DNA from: Chloroflexota bacterium
GTDB taxonomy: Bacteria > Chloroflexota > Anaerolineae > Aggregatilineales > Phototrophicaceae
Assembly: GCA_028875245.1 (NCBI GenBank)
Contig: JAPPEU010000014.1
Location: 1-43,611, forward strand
Direction of reading: 5' to 3'
DNA length: 43,611 nt
This document shows, in pieces, positions 24,708 through 32,188 of the stretch. Below the pieces are notes generated by a model that ran no database searches, was not told the DNA's origin, and saw only the letters and a list, made by a program, of their open reading frames with translations. Within the stretch, counting starts at the first letter, position 1. Every line of letters begins with the position of its first letter. The position numbers were made by a program, and so were the translations under genes.

Positions 24708-25544
24708 ATGGTCATGGATGCGCGCCGCGATCAATTGGAGCGGCTGCTCGCTTATTTGATGTCGCTGGCGGCGATCTTGCTCACGCTTTTTCCCATCGTC
24801 TGGCTGCTGAGCGTGGCGTTGAAGACGCAGCGCGATGCCTTCGCCATGCCGCCGAAGCTAATCTTCGAGCCGATCGCCGATCATTTCCTCGGCTTGCTGG
24901 ATCGGCCCGGCTTCGTCGAAGCATTCATGAACTCGGTATATGTTACCGTGTGCGGCGTCATCATCGCCATCGTGATCGCCGTCTTCGCCTCATACGGCAT
25001 CCACCGCTTCCGCTTCCGCGGCAAGAAGCTCTTCGGTATTTGGCTGCTATTGGCATACATGCTGCCGGAGTTCCTCTTCATCATCCCGATGTATGTGCTC
25101 TATCAGCGCATCGGTTGGTACGATACGCATATCGGCTTGGCGCTGGTGTATCAGGTGCATTCCCTGCCCTTCGCCGTGTGGTTGATCCGCAGCTTCTTCA
25201 AGGAGGTGCCGGCCGAATTGGATGATGCCGCGCGCATTGATGGCTGCGGACACCTCAAAACGCTGCGCCATGTCTACATCCCGCTGGCGGCGCCGGGCAT
25301 ATCAGCCACCGCGATTCTGACCGCGATCTGGATCTGGAACGAGCTCACAATCGCCCTCTCGCTGACCTTCAGCGACGCGCAGACGATCACGGTGGCGGTC
25401 GCTTCATTTCGCGGTTACACCTCGATAAACTGGGGGCAGATGGCGGCGGCGTCCATCGTCGCCATCGTGCCGATGCTGGTCTTTTCCATTTTCGCGCAGA
25501 AGTACATCGTCAAGGGTCTGACATTGGGCTCGCTGAAGGGCTAG
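24708..25544 (+). CDS. CUT1 ABC sugar permease, MalG/UgpE type (importer B)
   Basis: 278 aa with six helices. MVMDARRDQLERLLAYLMSL opens helix 1. The EAA loop is DDAARIDGCGHLKTLRHVYI, and the C-terminus KYIVKGLTLGSLKG is typical of MalG-like proteins. The Cys in the usual G-A-S/C position (DGCGH) is unremarkable. Last gene of the importer set; no ATPase follows. Confidence 0.93.
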   Translation: MVMDARRDQLERLLAYLMSLAAILLTLFPIVWLLSVALKTQRDAFAMPPKLIFEPIADHFLGLLDRPGFVEAFMNSVYVTVCGVIIAIVIAVFASYGIHRFRFRGKKLFGIWLLLAYMLPEFLFIIPMYVLYQRIGWYDTHIGLALVYQVHSLPFAVWLIRSFFKEVPAELDDAARIDGCGHLKTLRHVYIPLAAPGISATAILTAIWIWNELTIALSLTFSDAQTITVAVASFRGYTSINWGQMAAASIVAIVPMLVFSIFAQKYIVKGLTLGSLKG

Positions 25545-25702
25545 TATTGCCAGCGCAGGAGATAGCCCGCGCATTAAATTGTGGCGAGTCTTTTCACGGG
25601 GATTCACCTCAGAGGCGCGGAGAAAATATCAATGACTTTGCGTACTCTGTTTCTTTGTGCCGAAGTATTGCAATGTCCTTGGAACTATAAACCAGGTGAA
25701 GG
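25545..25702. repeat. Gene-free gap with decayed family 3 repeat
   Basis: CTCAGAGGCGCGGAGAAAAT near 25609 and TACTCTGTTTCTTTGTGCCG near 25645 are a degenerate version of the CACAGAG/CTCTGTG element seen complete at 14.4-14.6 kb. GGTGAAGG before 25703 serves as the ribosome binding site of the next gene. Confidence 0.5.
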
Positions 25703-26938
25703 ATGAAACCCATGCCAACACTCGCCATCCAGGGCGGTAAACCCGCCAAGACGAAGCCATTTCCCGCCTGGCCGATCTATGATGAGCGCGAACGCAAAGC
25801 ACTCAATGAGGTGCTGGAGAGCCGCGTCTGGTGGCGGACGCCGGGCACGAAGACGCTTGCCTTTGAACGGGAATTCGCCGCTTATCACGGGGCGACGCAC
25901 GGCATCGCCGTCACCAATGGCACGCACGCGCTTGAGGTCTCGCTGGCGGCGCTGGGCATCGGAGCCGGCGATGAGGTCATCGTGCCGAACGCCACCTTCG
26001 TCGCCACCGCCAGCGCGGTGCTCTTCGCCGGCGCCTTGCCCGTCCTGGTCGATGTCAGCGCCGACAGCTATTGCATCGATCCGGAATTGGCGGAAGCGGC
26101 GATCACAGAGAACACGAAGGCGATCATCGCGGTGCACATGGGCGGACGCCCGGCCGACCTCGATCAGTTGACGGCGGTCGCGCAGAAGCATGGCGTCGCG
26201 CTTTTGGAAGACGCCGCCCATGCCCATGGCAGCGAGTGGCGCGGGCGCAAGGTCGGCACATTCGGCATCGGCGGGACATTCAGCTTCCAGGCGAGCAAGA
26301 CGATGACCGCCGGCGAGGGGGGCATGATCATCAGCAACGATGACGATTTTGAAGGGCTGGCGCGCTCGACGCATGACTGCGGACGCCTGCCCGGCAAATG
26401 GTTCTATGATCATTTCATCTACGGCTCGAATTACCGCTTGAGCGAATGGCAGGGCGCGGTGCTCCTGGCGCAGTTGACGCGCCTGGACGAGCAGACCGCC
26501 CGCCGCCATCAGAATGGCCGCCTGCTGGATGGCGCCCTGAGCGAAATCCCGGGCGTCACGCCCCAATCACATGATCGCCGCATCACGCGCAACGGCCATT
26601 ACGGCTATATCTTTCATTATGACAAGCGCGCCTTCGCCGGCGTCGACACCGATCGCTTTGTCGCGGCGCTGGAAGCGGAAGGCATCCCGACGCAAGCGCC
26701 CTATCCGCCGCTGCATGCGCTTGATGTCTTCACCAGCGGCGCTTATCGAAGCCGGCTCAGCGGCGCGCAGGCCGGCGCCCCACACGATTTTCTCAAGCAA
26801 CCGTTTCCCAATTCGCAGCTAGAAGCCTGGGAAAGCGTCTGGATCACCCAGAACGCGCTTTTGGGCGATGAAGAGGACATGCGAGAGATTGCCGCCGCCA
26901 TCCGCAAAATCGCGGAGAACGCGCGCGACTTGCTTTGA
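25703..26938 (+). CDS. DegT/DnrJ/EryC1/StrS-type PLP aminotransferase
   Basis: 411 aa fold-type I aminotransferase acting on keto-sugars or keto-cyclitols, with glutamine or glutamate as amino donor. FEREFAAYHGATHGIAVTNG, then THALEVSLAALGIGAGDEV, is the N-terminal signature. D170 (LLEDAAHAHGSEWRG) contacts the PLP ring, and the Schiff-base lysine is K199 in FSFQASKTMTAGEGG. The AHGSEWRGRKVGTFG block recalls scyllo-inosose aminotransferases (StsC-like), suggesting an inosose or similar substrate, though this is only by motif. It follows importer B and precedes an aminopeptidase gene. Confidence 0.92.
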   Translation: MKPMPTLAIQGGKPAKTKPFPAWPIYDERERKALNEVLESRVWWRTPGTKTLAFEREFAAYHGATHGIAVTNGTHALEVSLAALGIGAGDEVIVPNATFVATASAVLFAGALPVLVDVSADSYCIDPELAEAAITENTKAIIAVHMGGRPADLDQLTAVAQKHGVALLEDAAHAHGSEWRGRKVGTFGIGGTFSFQASKTMTAGEGGMIISNDDDFEGLARSTHDCGRLPGKWFYDHFIYGSNYRLSEWQGAVLLAQLTRLDEQTARRHQNGRLLDGALSEIPGVTPQSHDRRITRNGHYGYIFHYDKRAFAGVDTDRFVAALEAEGIPTQAPYPPLHALDVFTSGAYRSRLSGAQAGAPHDFLKQPFPNSQLEAWESVWITQNALLGDEEDMREIAAAIRKIAENARDLL

Positions 26939-27164
26939 CCAGATTGAACTCCAGAGGACGCAGAGGCCTTTTCTTGTGGGGATGCTGTAGGGGCGTCTCG
27001 CCGAAACGTCCCCCAGCGCTGTCGAATGACCGTCCGCTGATCCGTTGTGAATCAGTACCGGACAAGCCCAACATGGCTTCCCGTTGTTGCCGCCGGACAC
27101 GCCGCAATGTGATTTGCGTTACAATCCTGTATTCTGAATTTGACAGATTTTGGAGGGATTCGAC
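26939..27164. repeat. Gap with family 3 and family 1 repeat fragments
   Basis: CCAGAGGACGCAGAGGCC near 26950 (family 3 fragment), then TGTAGGGGCGTCTCGCCGAA followed by ACGTCCCCC at about 26985-27013 (family 1 inverted pair). GGAGGG at 27152-27157 is the ribosome binding site of the next gene. Confidence 0.55.
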
Positions 27165-27998
27165 ATGCGAGTCTTAATCATGTGCGATATGGAAGGCGTC
27201 AGCGGCATCGTCAACTGGGATCAGGTCGGGGGCGGCAAGGCCGGCTACGCGGAGGGCCGCGAGCTGTATACAGCCGAAGTGAACGCGGCGGTTCGCGGAG
27301 CGGATCGGGCAGGCGCGACCGAAATCATCGTCATTGATGGCCACAACGCGGGCGGCGATTGGCGCTACAACTCGCTGCTCAAAGGCAAGCTCGACCCCGC
27401 TTGCGATTATGTTGCGCATCATACCTGGACGCATTATAGAGAACCGCTGGAACAAGGTGCCGATGCCTGCCTCATGGTCGGCTATCACGCGCGCAACAAT
27501 ACCCCTGACGGCGTCTTGAATCACACCATCTCCTTTTCGCAGTGCCGCAATCTCTGGTTCAACGACGATCTCGTCGGCGAGATCGGCGTCAACGCCGCGC
27601 TTTGCGGTCATTTCGGCTGCCCAGTGCTGATGGTCACCGGCGACGTGGCCGCCTGCCGCGAAGCCAAGGAACTGGTCGGCGTGGGTCTGAAGACGGTGGC
27701 GGTTAAGCGCGGGCTGTCGAAATTCTCGGCGCGCCAGATAGCGCCGCAGCGAGCTCGCGCAATGATCGAATCATGCGCGTATGAGGCGCTGCAGGATCTG
27801 AATGCGGTCGCGCCTTATGTGCCGGCGTTGCCCGTGACGATCACAGCAGAATTCGGCCACACTGACGTGATGATGGCTTATACGCCGCGCCCCGATGTGG
27901 AGTTAAACCGGCCGGAGGAAAAAATAATTAGCCGCGGAAATACCTGGCTGGAAGCCTGGGACAAGATCTGGCCCTGGGAAGGAATGCCCGTGCAATAA
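27165..27998 (+). CDS. M55 family D-aminopeptidase (DppA-like)
   Basis: 277 aa from the ATG at 27165, eight bases after GGAGGG. The zinc ligands known from Bacillus DppA are all in register: Asp8 and Glu10 in MCDMEGVSG, His60 in VIDGHNAGGDW, the His of LMVGYHARN (108), and Glu139 in DDLVGEIGVNA. DppA-type enzymes are decameric and cleave D-amino-acid dipeptides such as D-Ala-D-Ala, recycling cell-wall peptides. Near a deacylase (M20) and importer C it may process imported peptides or muropeptides. There is no signal peptide. Confidence 0.92.
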   Translation: MRVLIMCDMEGVSGIVNWDQVGGGKAGYAEGRELYTAEVNAAVRGADRAGATEIIVIDGHNAGGDWRYNSLLKGKLDPACDYVAHHTWTHYREPLEQGADACLMVGYHARNNTPDGVLNHTISFSQCRNLWFNDDLVGEIGVNAALCGHFGCPVLMVTGDVAACREAKELVGVGLKTVAVKRGLSKFSARQIAPQRARAMIESCAYEALQDLNAVAPYVPALPVTITAEFGHTDVMMAYTPRPDVELNRPEEKIISRGNTWLEAWDKIWPWEGMPVQ

Positions 27999-28105
27999 CG
28001 TCAAGCCGCAGGGGCGCGGAGACTTCGTGAATTCACAACGGAGCGCTTCGCTTTAGCATAACGCCAAGTCGCCCTCATCATCTTGAATTCAGCTGGCTTA
28101 GCGGG
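27999..28105. other. Gene-free gap between aminopeptidase and toxin remnant
   Basis: GCAGGGGCGCGGAGACTTCG near 28010 looks like a mixed fragment of repeat families 1 and 3. Nothing else is recognised. Confidence 0.35.
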
Positions 28106-28356
28106 TCACTCGGCGCCGCGCCAATCTTCGCTCTGAATGGGGAGCATCGCGAAATCCGCGTCAGCTGTCACGACAACGGCGTTCAAGCGCTGTGCTAAGG
28201 AGGCGATCAGCAAGTCAACATCCGAGAATTGTCTGCCCCGATTGCGCATATCAGCCCATAATTGGGCGGCCATTTGCCAGTCGTCATTGACCAGTGAACT
28301 TGCGGGTGGCGGCGAATGCGGTCAGCAATGACGTTGGTGTCGAGTACCTAGGTCAC
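28106..28356 (-). pseudogene. Inactivated VapC-type PIN-domain toxin
   Basis: The GTG at 28356 overlaps the antitoxin stop (GTGA), as in intact pairs, but codon 3 is TAG. Past it the frame reads VLDTNVIADRIRRHP, the N-terminal PIN motif with its first catalytic Asp. A frame change then leads into WQMAAQLWADMRNRG, FSDVDLLIASLAQRL, NAVVVTADADFAMLP and ends DWRGAE. These are the normal PIN C-terminal blocks with catalytic Asp residues. The whole remnant is 251 bp, against about 400 bp for a normal VapC, and not a multiple of three. A nonsense mutation, a frameshift and an internal deletion are therefore all present. No active ribonuclease can be made. Confidence 0.85.
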
Positions 28357-28601
28357 TGGGCCCATACGGACTCGTCCCACGCTTCAATGTAGTCTTCCGT
28401 CATAGCCGCGGTCATCTCGTCGAGTTGCGCTTCAGTCAAGCCATCGCCCAGCAAATCCAGGGCCGCATTGAGTCGTCGCGTCTTTTCTTTGGGCATCAAC
28501 CGAGCTGGCTTTTCAGGAAGTTGGTCGATACGTTTGCGCAAGAGCCGGCGCTCCTCGTCACTCAATTCGGCGACCGCGCGCATAATCTCTTCGAAGACCA
28601 C
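28353..28601 (-). CDS. Antitoxin of a VapBC-type pair (orphaned)
   Basis: 82 aa from a GTG at 28601 with AGGAGG five bases before it. It is highly charged: ELSDEERRLLRKRIDQLPEK suits an N-terminal helix seen in small antitoxins, and the acidic C-terminus TEDYIEAWDESVWAQ would wrap a PIN toxin. No clear ribbon-helix-helix or AbrB motif was recognised, so the class is by context. The toxin gene it overlaps is broken, so the reading frame is kept without its obvious partner. Confidence 0.7.
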   Translation of the reverse strand: MVFEEIMRAVAELSDEERRLLRKRIDQLPEKPARLMPKEKTRRLNAALDLLGDGLTEAQLDEMTAAMTEDYIEAWDESVWAQ

Positions 28602-28835
28602 GGTAACCTCCTGCTGGCGAAGCGCAGTTCACCAATTCCGCATCGCGCTTCTACTCACATATTATAGGCAAAGCGGCCCCTGCTGATAAGCCCACGCTGG
28701 TCTTCGGCAAGTCTTTTGCCCAGTATGTGGCAGATTCAGCGCGAGCGGGTAAACTTGAGTCAGATGCTTGCCAGACTGACAGAAGCATCTATCGCTTTAT
28801 CCAAATGTTTACTGTCGTGTGAAAGGAAACTTGCA
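28602..28835. promoter_or_regulatory. Divergent intergenic region: antitoxin (left) and importer C (right) promoters
   Basis: ACTCACATATTATAGGC near 28655-28671 is the AT-rich spot. GAAAGGAAAC ending six bases before the ATG at 28836 is the binding-protein ribosome site. No family 1-3 repeat is present. Confidence 0.35.
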
Positions 28836-30158
28836 ATGAAAGTCAGATTTGTTTTTGTCCTGCTGATTCTTGCTCTCGCTTTGACCAGCGTCAGCGCCAT
28901 GTCTCATGACCCGATCGAAGACTGGGCGGCCGGCATCAAGGAGGCATACGGCGGCACGACCATCACCGTGGCCGTGGCGTCGCATCCCTCGATTGAGGCC
29001 TTCAAGACGATGATCCCGCGCTTCGAGGAATTGACCGGCATCACTGTCGTGCTCGATGAGATGGAAGAGGGCCAGCTCGGCCAGCGCATGCTGCTTGAAG
29101 TGTCTGCGGAGTCCGCCAGCTATGACGCGATGATGACGGCCATCGAGTGGAGTCCGTTGGTGGCGTCGAGCGGTTATGCCACGCCGCTGGAGCCCTGGAT
29201 TGCGTCCGACATTACGCCGGAATGGTTCAATTACGAAGACATCTTGCAGGCTTACCGCGATATGTTCCTCTGGGAAGATGGCATGCATTACGGCATCCCC
29301 TTTGCGGGAGAGACTGTCTTCATGTTCTACCGCCAGGACTTGTTTGAAGAGCACGGCATCGATGTGCCCGCCACCTATGACGAGGTTATGTCGGCTGCGC
29401 AATATTTCAGCGACAATGTCGATGGGGTGCATGGCATTTCCTACCGCGCCCGCCTCGGCTGGGAATTCACTTATATGTGGTCGATATTTCTGGCGCCCTT
29501 CGGCGGCATGATGGTGGATCCGGCGACGGGCGACGTAGCACTCGACTCGCCGGGTACGGTCGCCTCGCTCGAATACATCCGCGATCTCTGGCAGTATGGT
29601 CCGGTTGGCGTCGAGTCCTTCTCCTTCCCTGAGGCTTGGGACGCCTTCATGCTTGGCCGCGCCGCCATCATGATTGAGGCCTCAGCCGCAGCGCCGGAAG
29701 TCGAAAACCCGGACAAATCGCTGGTAGCTGGCATGACGGGTTACAGCCCGCTGCCGGCGGGGCCCGCGGGCGCATTTTCGGGCGTTTGGGGTTGGTCTTT
29801 CGCTATGATGGAAGACTCCATGCAAAAGGAAGCCGCCTGGGCTTTCATCGCCTACTTGACCAGCGAAGGCCTGCAAGCCGATTACCTGGCAAACGGCGGC
29901 ATCGTCTCGCGCGCATCGGCGCTGGGAGATGCGGAGTTGCAAGCGGCGAATCCCTACTACGAGGCGACGCTGGCGACGCTTGAGCAAGCGGCGGCCCTGG
30001 GCGAGCTCGGTTTGAGTGTGGTGCTGCCGACGCCGAAATGGAGCCAGGTGAGCGAGATTATGGGCATCGAAGGGGCGCGCGCCTTCATCGGTGAAATAAG
30101 CGTCGACGAAGCCATCGCCAGCATGCAGGCACAAGTCTCCGAAGTGCTGGCGGAGTAG
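28836..30158 (+). CDS. Extracellular solute-binding protein of sugar ABC importer C
   Basis: 440 aa from the ATG at 28836 (GGAAACTTGCA before it); the longer frame from 28716 lacks a ribosome site. Signal peptide MKVRFVFVLLILALALTSVS, cleavage near SAM. The mature protein is a MalE-type family 1 binder: TTITVAVASHPSIEAF, FEELTGITVVLDEMEEG, YDAMMTAIEWSPLVASSGY, YGIPFAGETVFMFYRQDLFE, AFSGVWGWSFAMMEDSMQKE. Ligand unknown. It starts an operon with two permeases and probably the M20 and glycoside hydrolase genes. Confidence 0.92.
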   Translation: MKVRFVFVLLILALALTSVSAMSHDPIEDWAAGIKEAYGGTTITVAVASHPSIEAFKTMIPRFEELTGITVVLDEMEEGQLGQRMLLEVSAESASYDAMMTAIEWSPLVASSGYATPLEPWIASDITPEWFNYEDILQAYRDMFLWEDGMHYGIPFAGETVFMFYRQDLFEEHGIDVPATYDEVMSAAQYFSDNVDGVHGISYRARLGWEFTYMWSIFLAPFGGMMVDPATGDVALDSPGTVASLEYIRDLWQYGPVGVESFSFPEAWDAFMLGRAAIMIEASAAAPEVENPDKSLVAGMTGYSPLPAGPAGAFSGVWGWSFAMMEDSMQKEAAWAFIAYLTSEGLQADYLANGGIVSRASALGDAELQAANPYYEATLATLEQAAALGELGLSVVLPTPKWSQVSEIMGIEGARAFIGEISVDEAIASMQAQVSEVLAE

Positions 30159-30171
30159 CTGCGGCGAACTC

Positions 30172-30255
30172 GGGCGACCTGATATAGGTCGCCCCTACAT
30201 CATGTCACAACAGACGTCAATTGCAGGGGCGGCTCGGTGAGTCGCCCGCGCGCCG
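30172..30255. repeat. Family 1 repeat with perfect 9-bp hairpin after the binding-protein gene
   Basis: GGGCGACCT (30172-30180), loop GATAT, AGGTCGCCC (30186-30194) is a perfect stem starting 13 bp after the stop. It is followed by CCTAC and a second unit, TTGCAGGGGCGGCTCGGTGA then GTCGCCCGCGCG. It fills the gap before the permease gene, as the family 2 element does in importer B. Confidence 0.8.
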
Positions 30256-30289
30256 ACCCCCAATTAGGGATGGGGCTGGTATAGCGTCA

Positions 30290-31192
30290 ATGACCGAAGA
30301 CCGAAACGCGTGGGGGCGCCGCCCGGGCTGGCTGGCGCCCGCGGTGCTGATCTTGCCTGCTTTCGTCGTGGTATTCGCTATCGCGGGCTACAGCGCGCTA
30401 TCACTATTTCAGCTCAGCACGGTCGACTTGACATTCGGCGAGCCTTTCAGCAACGCGGAGGCGGTCGGGCTGGAGAATTACCAGTGGCTGCTGACGAACC
30501 AGCACAGTACATTTTGGGCCACCTTGCGGGTCACGGTCATTTATTTGCTCGGCACGCTCATCCCGGAGTTGCTGCTCGGCTTCGCCATCGCGCTCCTGCT
30601 CAACCGAAAGATGCGCGGCAACTCGCTTTTCACCGCCGTGCTGGTAATACCCATCGTGCTGATGCCCTCAATGGTGGGCTTGATTGGGCGGCTTTATTTT
30701 TCTTATGACGGCCTGGTCAATTATTTTTTCGAAATCCTCACCGGCATTCGCCACAATTGGTATGGCAAGGATCTAGCGCTTTTGGCCGTCATCCTTGTTG
30801 ATATTTGGGAATGGTCGCCCTTTTTCATCCTCATTCTCCTGGCGGGCTTGCAGACTTTGCCGATCGAGCCTTTCGAGGCGGCGCGGGTCGATGGCGCTTC
30901 CCGCTGGCAATCCTTCACCTTGATCACGCTTCCGCTCATGCTGCCCCTGCTGTTGACCACCTTGATACTGCGCTTCATGGATGTCTTGCGCCTCTTCGAC
31001 GTGATCTTCGTCATGTTCGCCGGCGGCCCCGGCACGGCGACAACGACGCTTCCCCTTTATGTCTATCGCAGTACCTTGGTCCTGCGCGATGTGGGACGCG
31101 GCTCGGCGGCGAGCATTATGCTCATCATCATCATCGTCTCGCTCACCGTCATCCTGATCAAGGTGCGCGAACGCATCAAGTTCGAGGTTTAG
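30290..31192 (+). CDS. CUT1 ABC sugar permease, MalF/UgpA type (importer C)
   Basis: 300 aa from the ATG at 30290. The frame is open upstream to 30221, but that part is translated repeat sequence (MQGRLGESPARRPP) and is rejected. GWLAPAVLILPAFVVVFAIA is helix 1, and the EAA loop reads EAARVDGASRWQSFTLITLP. DVLRLFDVIFVMFAGGPGTA is the late subgroup motif. Six helices expected. The partner gene starts 4 bp after its stop. Confidence 0.93.
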   Translation: MTEDRNAWGRRPGWLAPAVLILPAFVVVFAIAGYSALSLFQLSTVDLTFGEPFSNAEAVGLENYQWLLTNQHSTFWATLRVTVIYLLGTLIPELLLGFAIALLLNRKMRGNSLFTAVLVIPIVLMPSMVGLIGRLYFSYDGLVNYFFEILTGIRHNWYGKDLALLAVILVDIWEWSPFFILILLAGLQTLPIEPFEAARVDGASRWQSFTLITLPLMLPLLLTTLILRFMDVLRLFDVIFVMFAGGPGTATTTLPLYVYRSTLVLRDVGRGSAASIMLIIIIVSLTVILIKVRERIKFEV

Positions 31193-31196
31193 CGCG

Positions 31197-32033
31197 ATGA
31201 AGCCAACTTGGCGTTCCCTCACCGGCTCCCGCCTATTGGATGTCTTGACGCTATTCGTGGTCTTCGCCTTTTTGTTTCCCTATCTCTTCATGGTCAGCTC
31301 GGCCTTCAAGTCGCGGCTGGAGACCTTCGCCTATCCACCGGTATTTTTGAATTTCACGCCGACGCTGGAGCACTTTGACAACATCTTCAGCGATATGAAT
31401 ATTCTCTTCTACATGAAGAACAGCACCATCATCGCAGTCTGCAGCACGCTGCTCACCATCCTCATTGCGATACCGGCCACATACAGCCTCGCTCGCTATC
31501 GTTTTCGCTACAAAGAAGGCGTCGCCTATGGTTTCCTCTTTTTACAGATGGTGCCGGGCATATCCATCGTCTTCGCCTTATTTTTCATCGCGCGCTCACT
31601 GGATTTATTTGATACCCACATTTTCCTGATCGTGGTTTATCTCTTGTGGAATATCCCTTACGCCATCTGGATGATGCGCGGCTTCGTCGAGGGCATACCG
31701 GTCGAATTGGAAGAATCGGCCATGGTCGATGGCGCCTCGCGCTTCAAAGCCTTCCGCTTGATCACCCTGCCGCTGATGGCGGGGGGCGTCGCGGCGACCG
31801 CTATCCTGATTTTCATCGGCGTCTGGAACGAATTCAGCGTGGCTTTCTTCTTGACATCGACAAACGCGCGCACGATGCCGACCACGATCGCCTTCTTCAT
31901 GACCCACTCCGGCATCAAATGGGGCCCGATGTTCGCCACCGCCACCATCGGCACCCTGCCCGTGGTGGTCTTCGCCCTGCTGGTGCGCCGCTATTTCATC
32001 TCCGCGCTTACATTCGGCGCGGTGAAAGGATGA
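31197..32033 (+). CDS. CUT1 ABC sugar permease, MalG/UgpE type (importer C)
   Basis: 278 aa, six helices. FLFPYLFMVSSAFKSRLETF is the opening, and the EAA loop is EESAMVDGASRFKAFRLITL. The ending RRYFISALTFGAVKG is usual for the group. No ATP-binding subunit gene follows; the next genes are an amidohydrolase and a glycoside hydrolase. Confidence 0.93.
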   Translation: MKPTWRSLTGSRLLDVLTLFVVFAFLFPYLFMVSSAFKSRLETFAYPPVFLNFTPTLEHFDNIFSDMNILFYMKNSTIIAVCSTLLTILIAIPATYSLARYRFRYKEGVAYGFLFLQMVPGISIVFALFFIARSLDLFDTHIFLIVVYLLWNIPYAIWMMRGFVEGIPVELEESAMVDGASRFKAFRLITLPLMAGGVAATAILIFIGVWNEFSVAFFLTSTNARTMPTTIAFFMTHSGIKWGPMFATATIGTLPVVVFALLVRRYFISALTFGAVKG

Positions 32034-32097
32034 TCTCTTGACCGAAGCCGCACACACAAAGGATGCTGGCTCACGCAAAATAATGAATTCGCAAAAT

Positions 32098-32178
32098 TGG
32101 AATCTGTAGGGGCGAGCCATTGGGTCGCCAGCCCCCTCAAATGAGAATCTGTAGGGGCGGCTCGGTGAGTCACCCGCC
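32098..32178. repeat. Two family 1 repeat units in direct order
   Basis: GGAATCTGTAGGGGCGAGCC then ATTGGGTCGCC, and, about 45 bp on, GAATCTGTAGGGGCGGCTCG then GTGAGTCACCCGCC. The second unit ends against GGAGGG, the ribosome binding site of the M20 gene, so repeat insertion reached to within about ten bases of the start codon. Confidence 0.8.
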
Positions 32179-32188
32179 GGAGGGCTTT

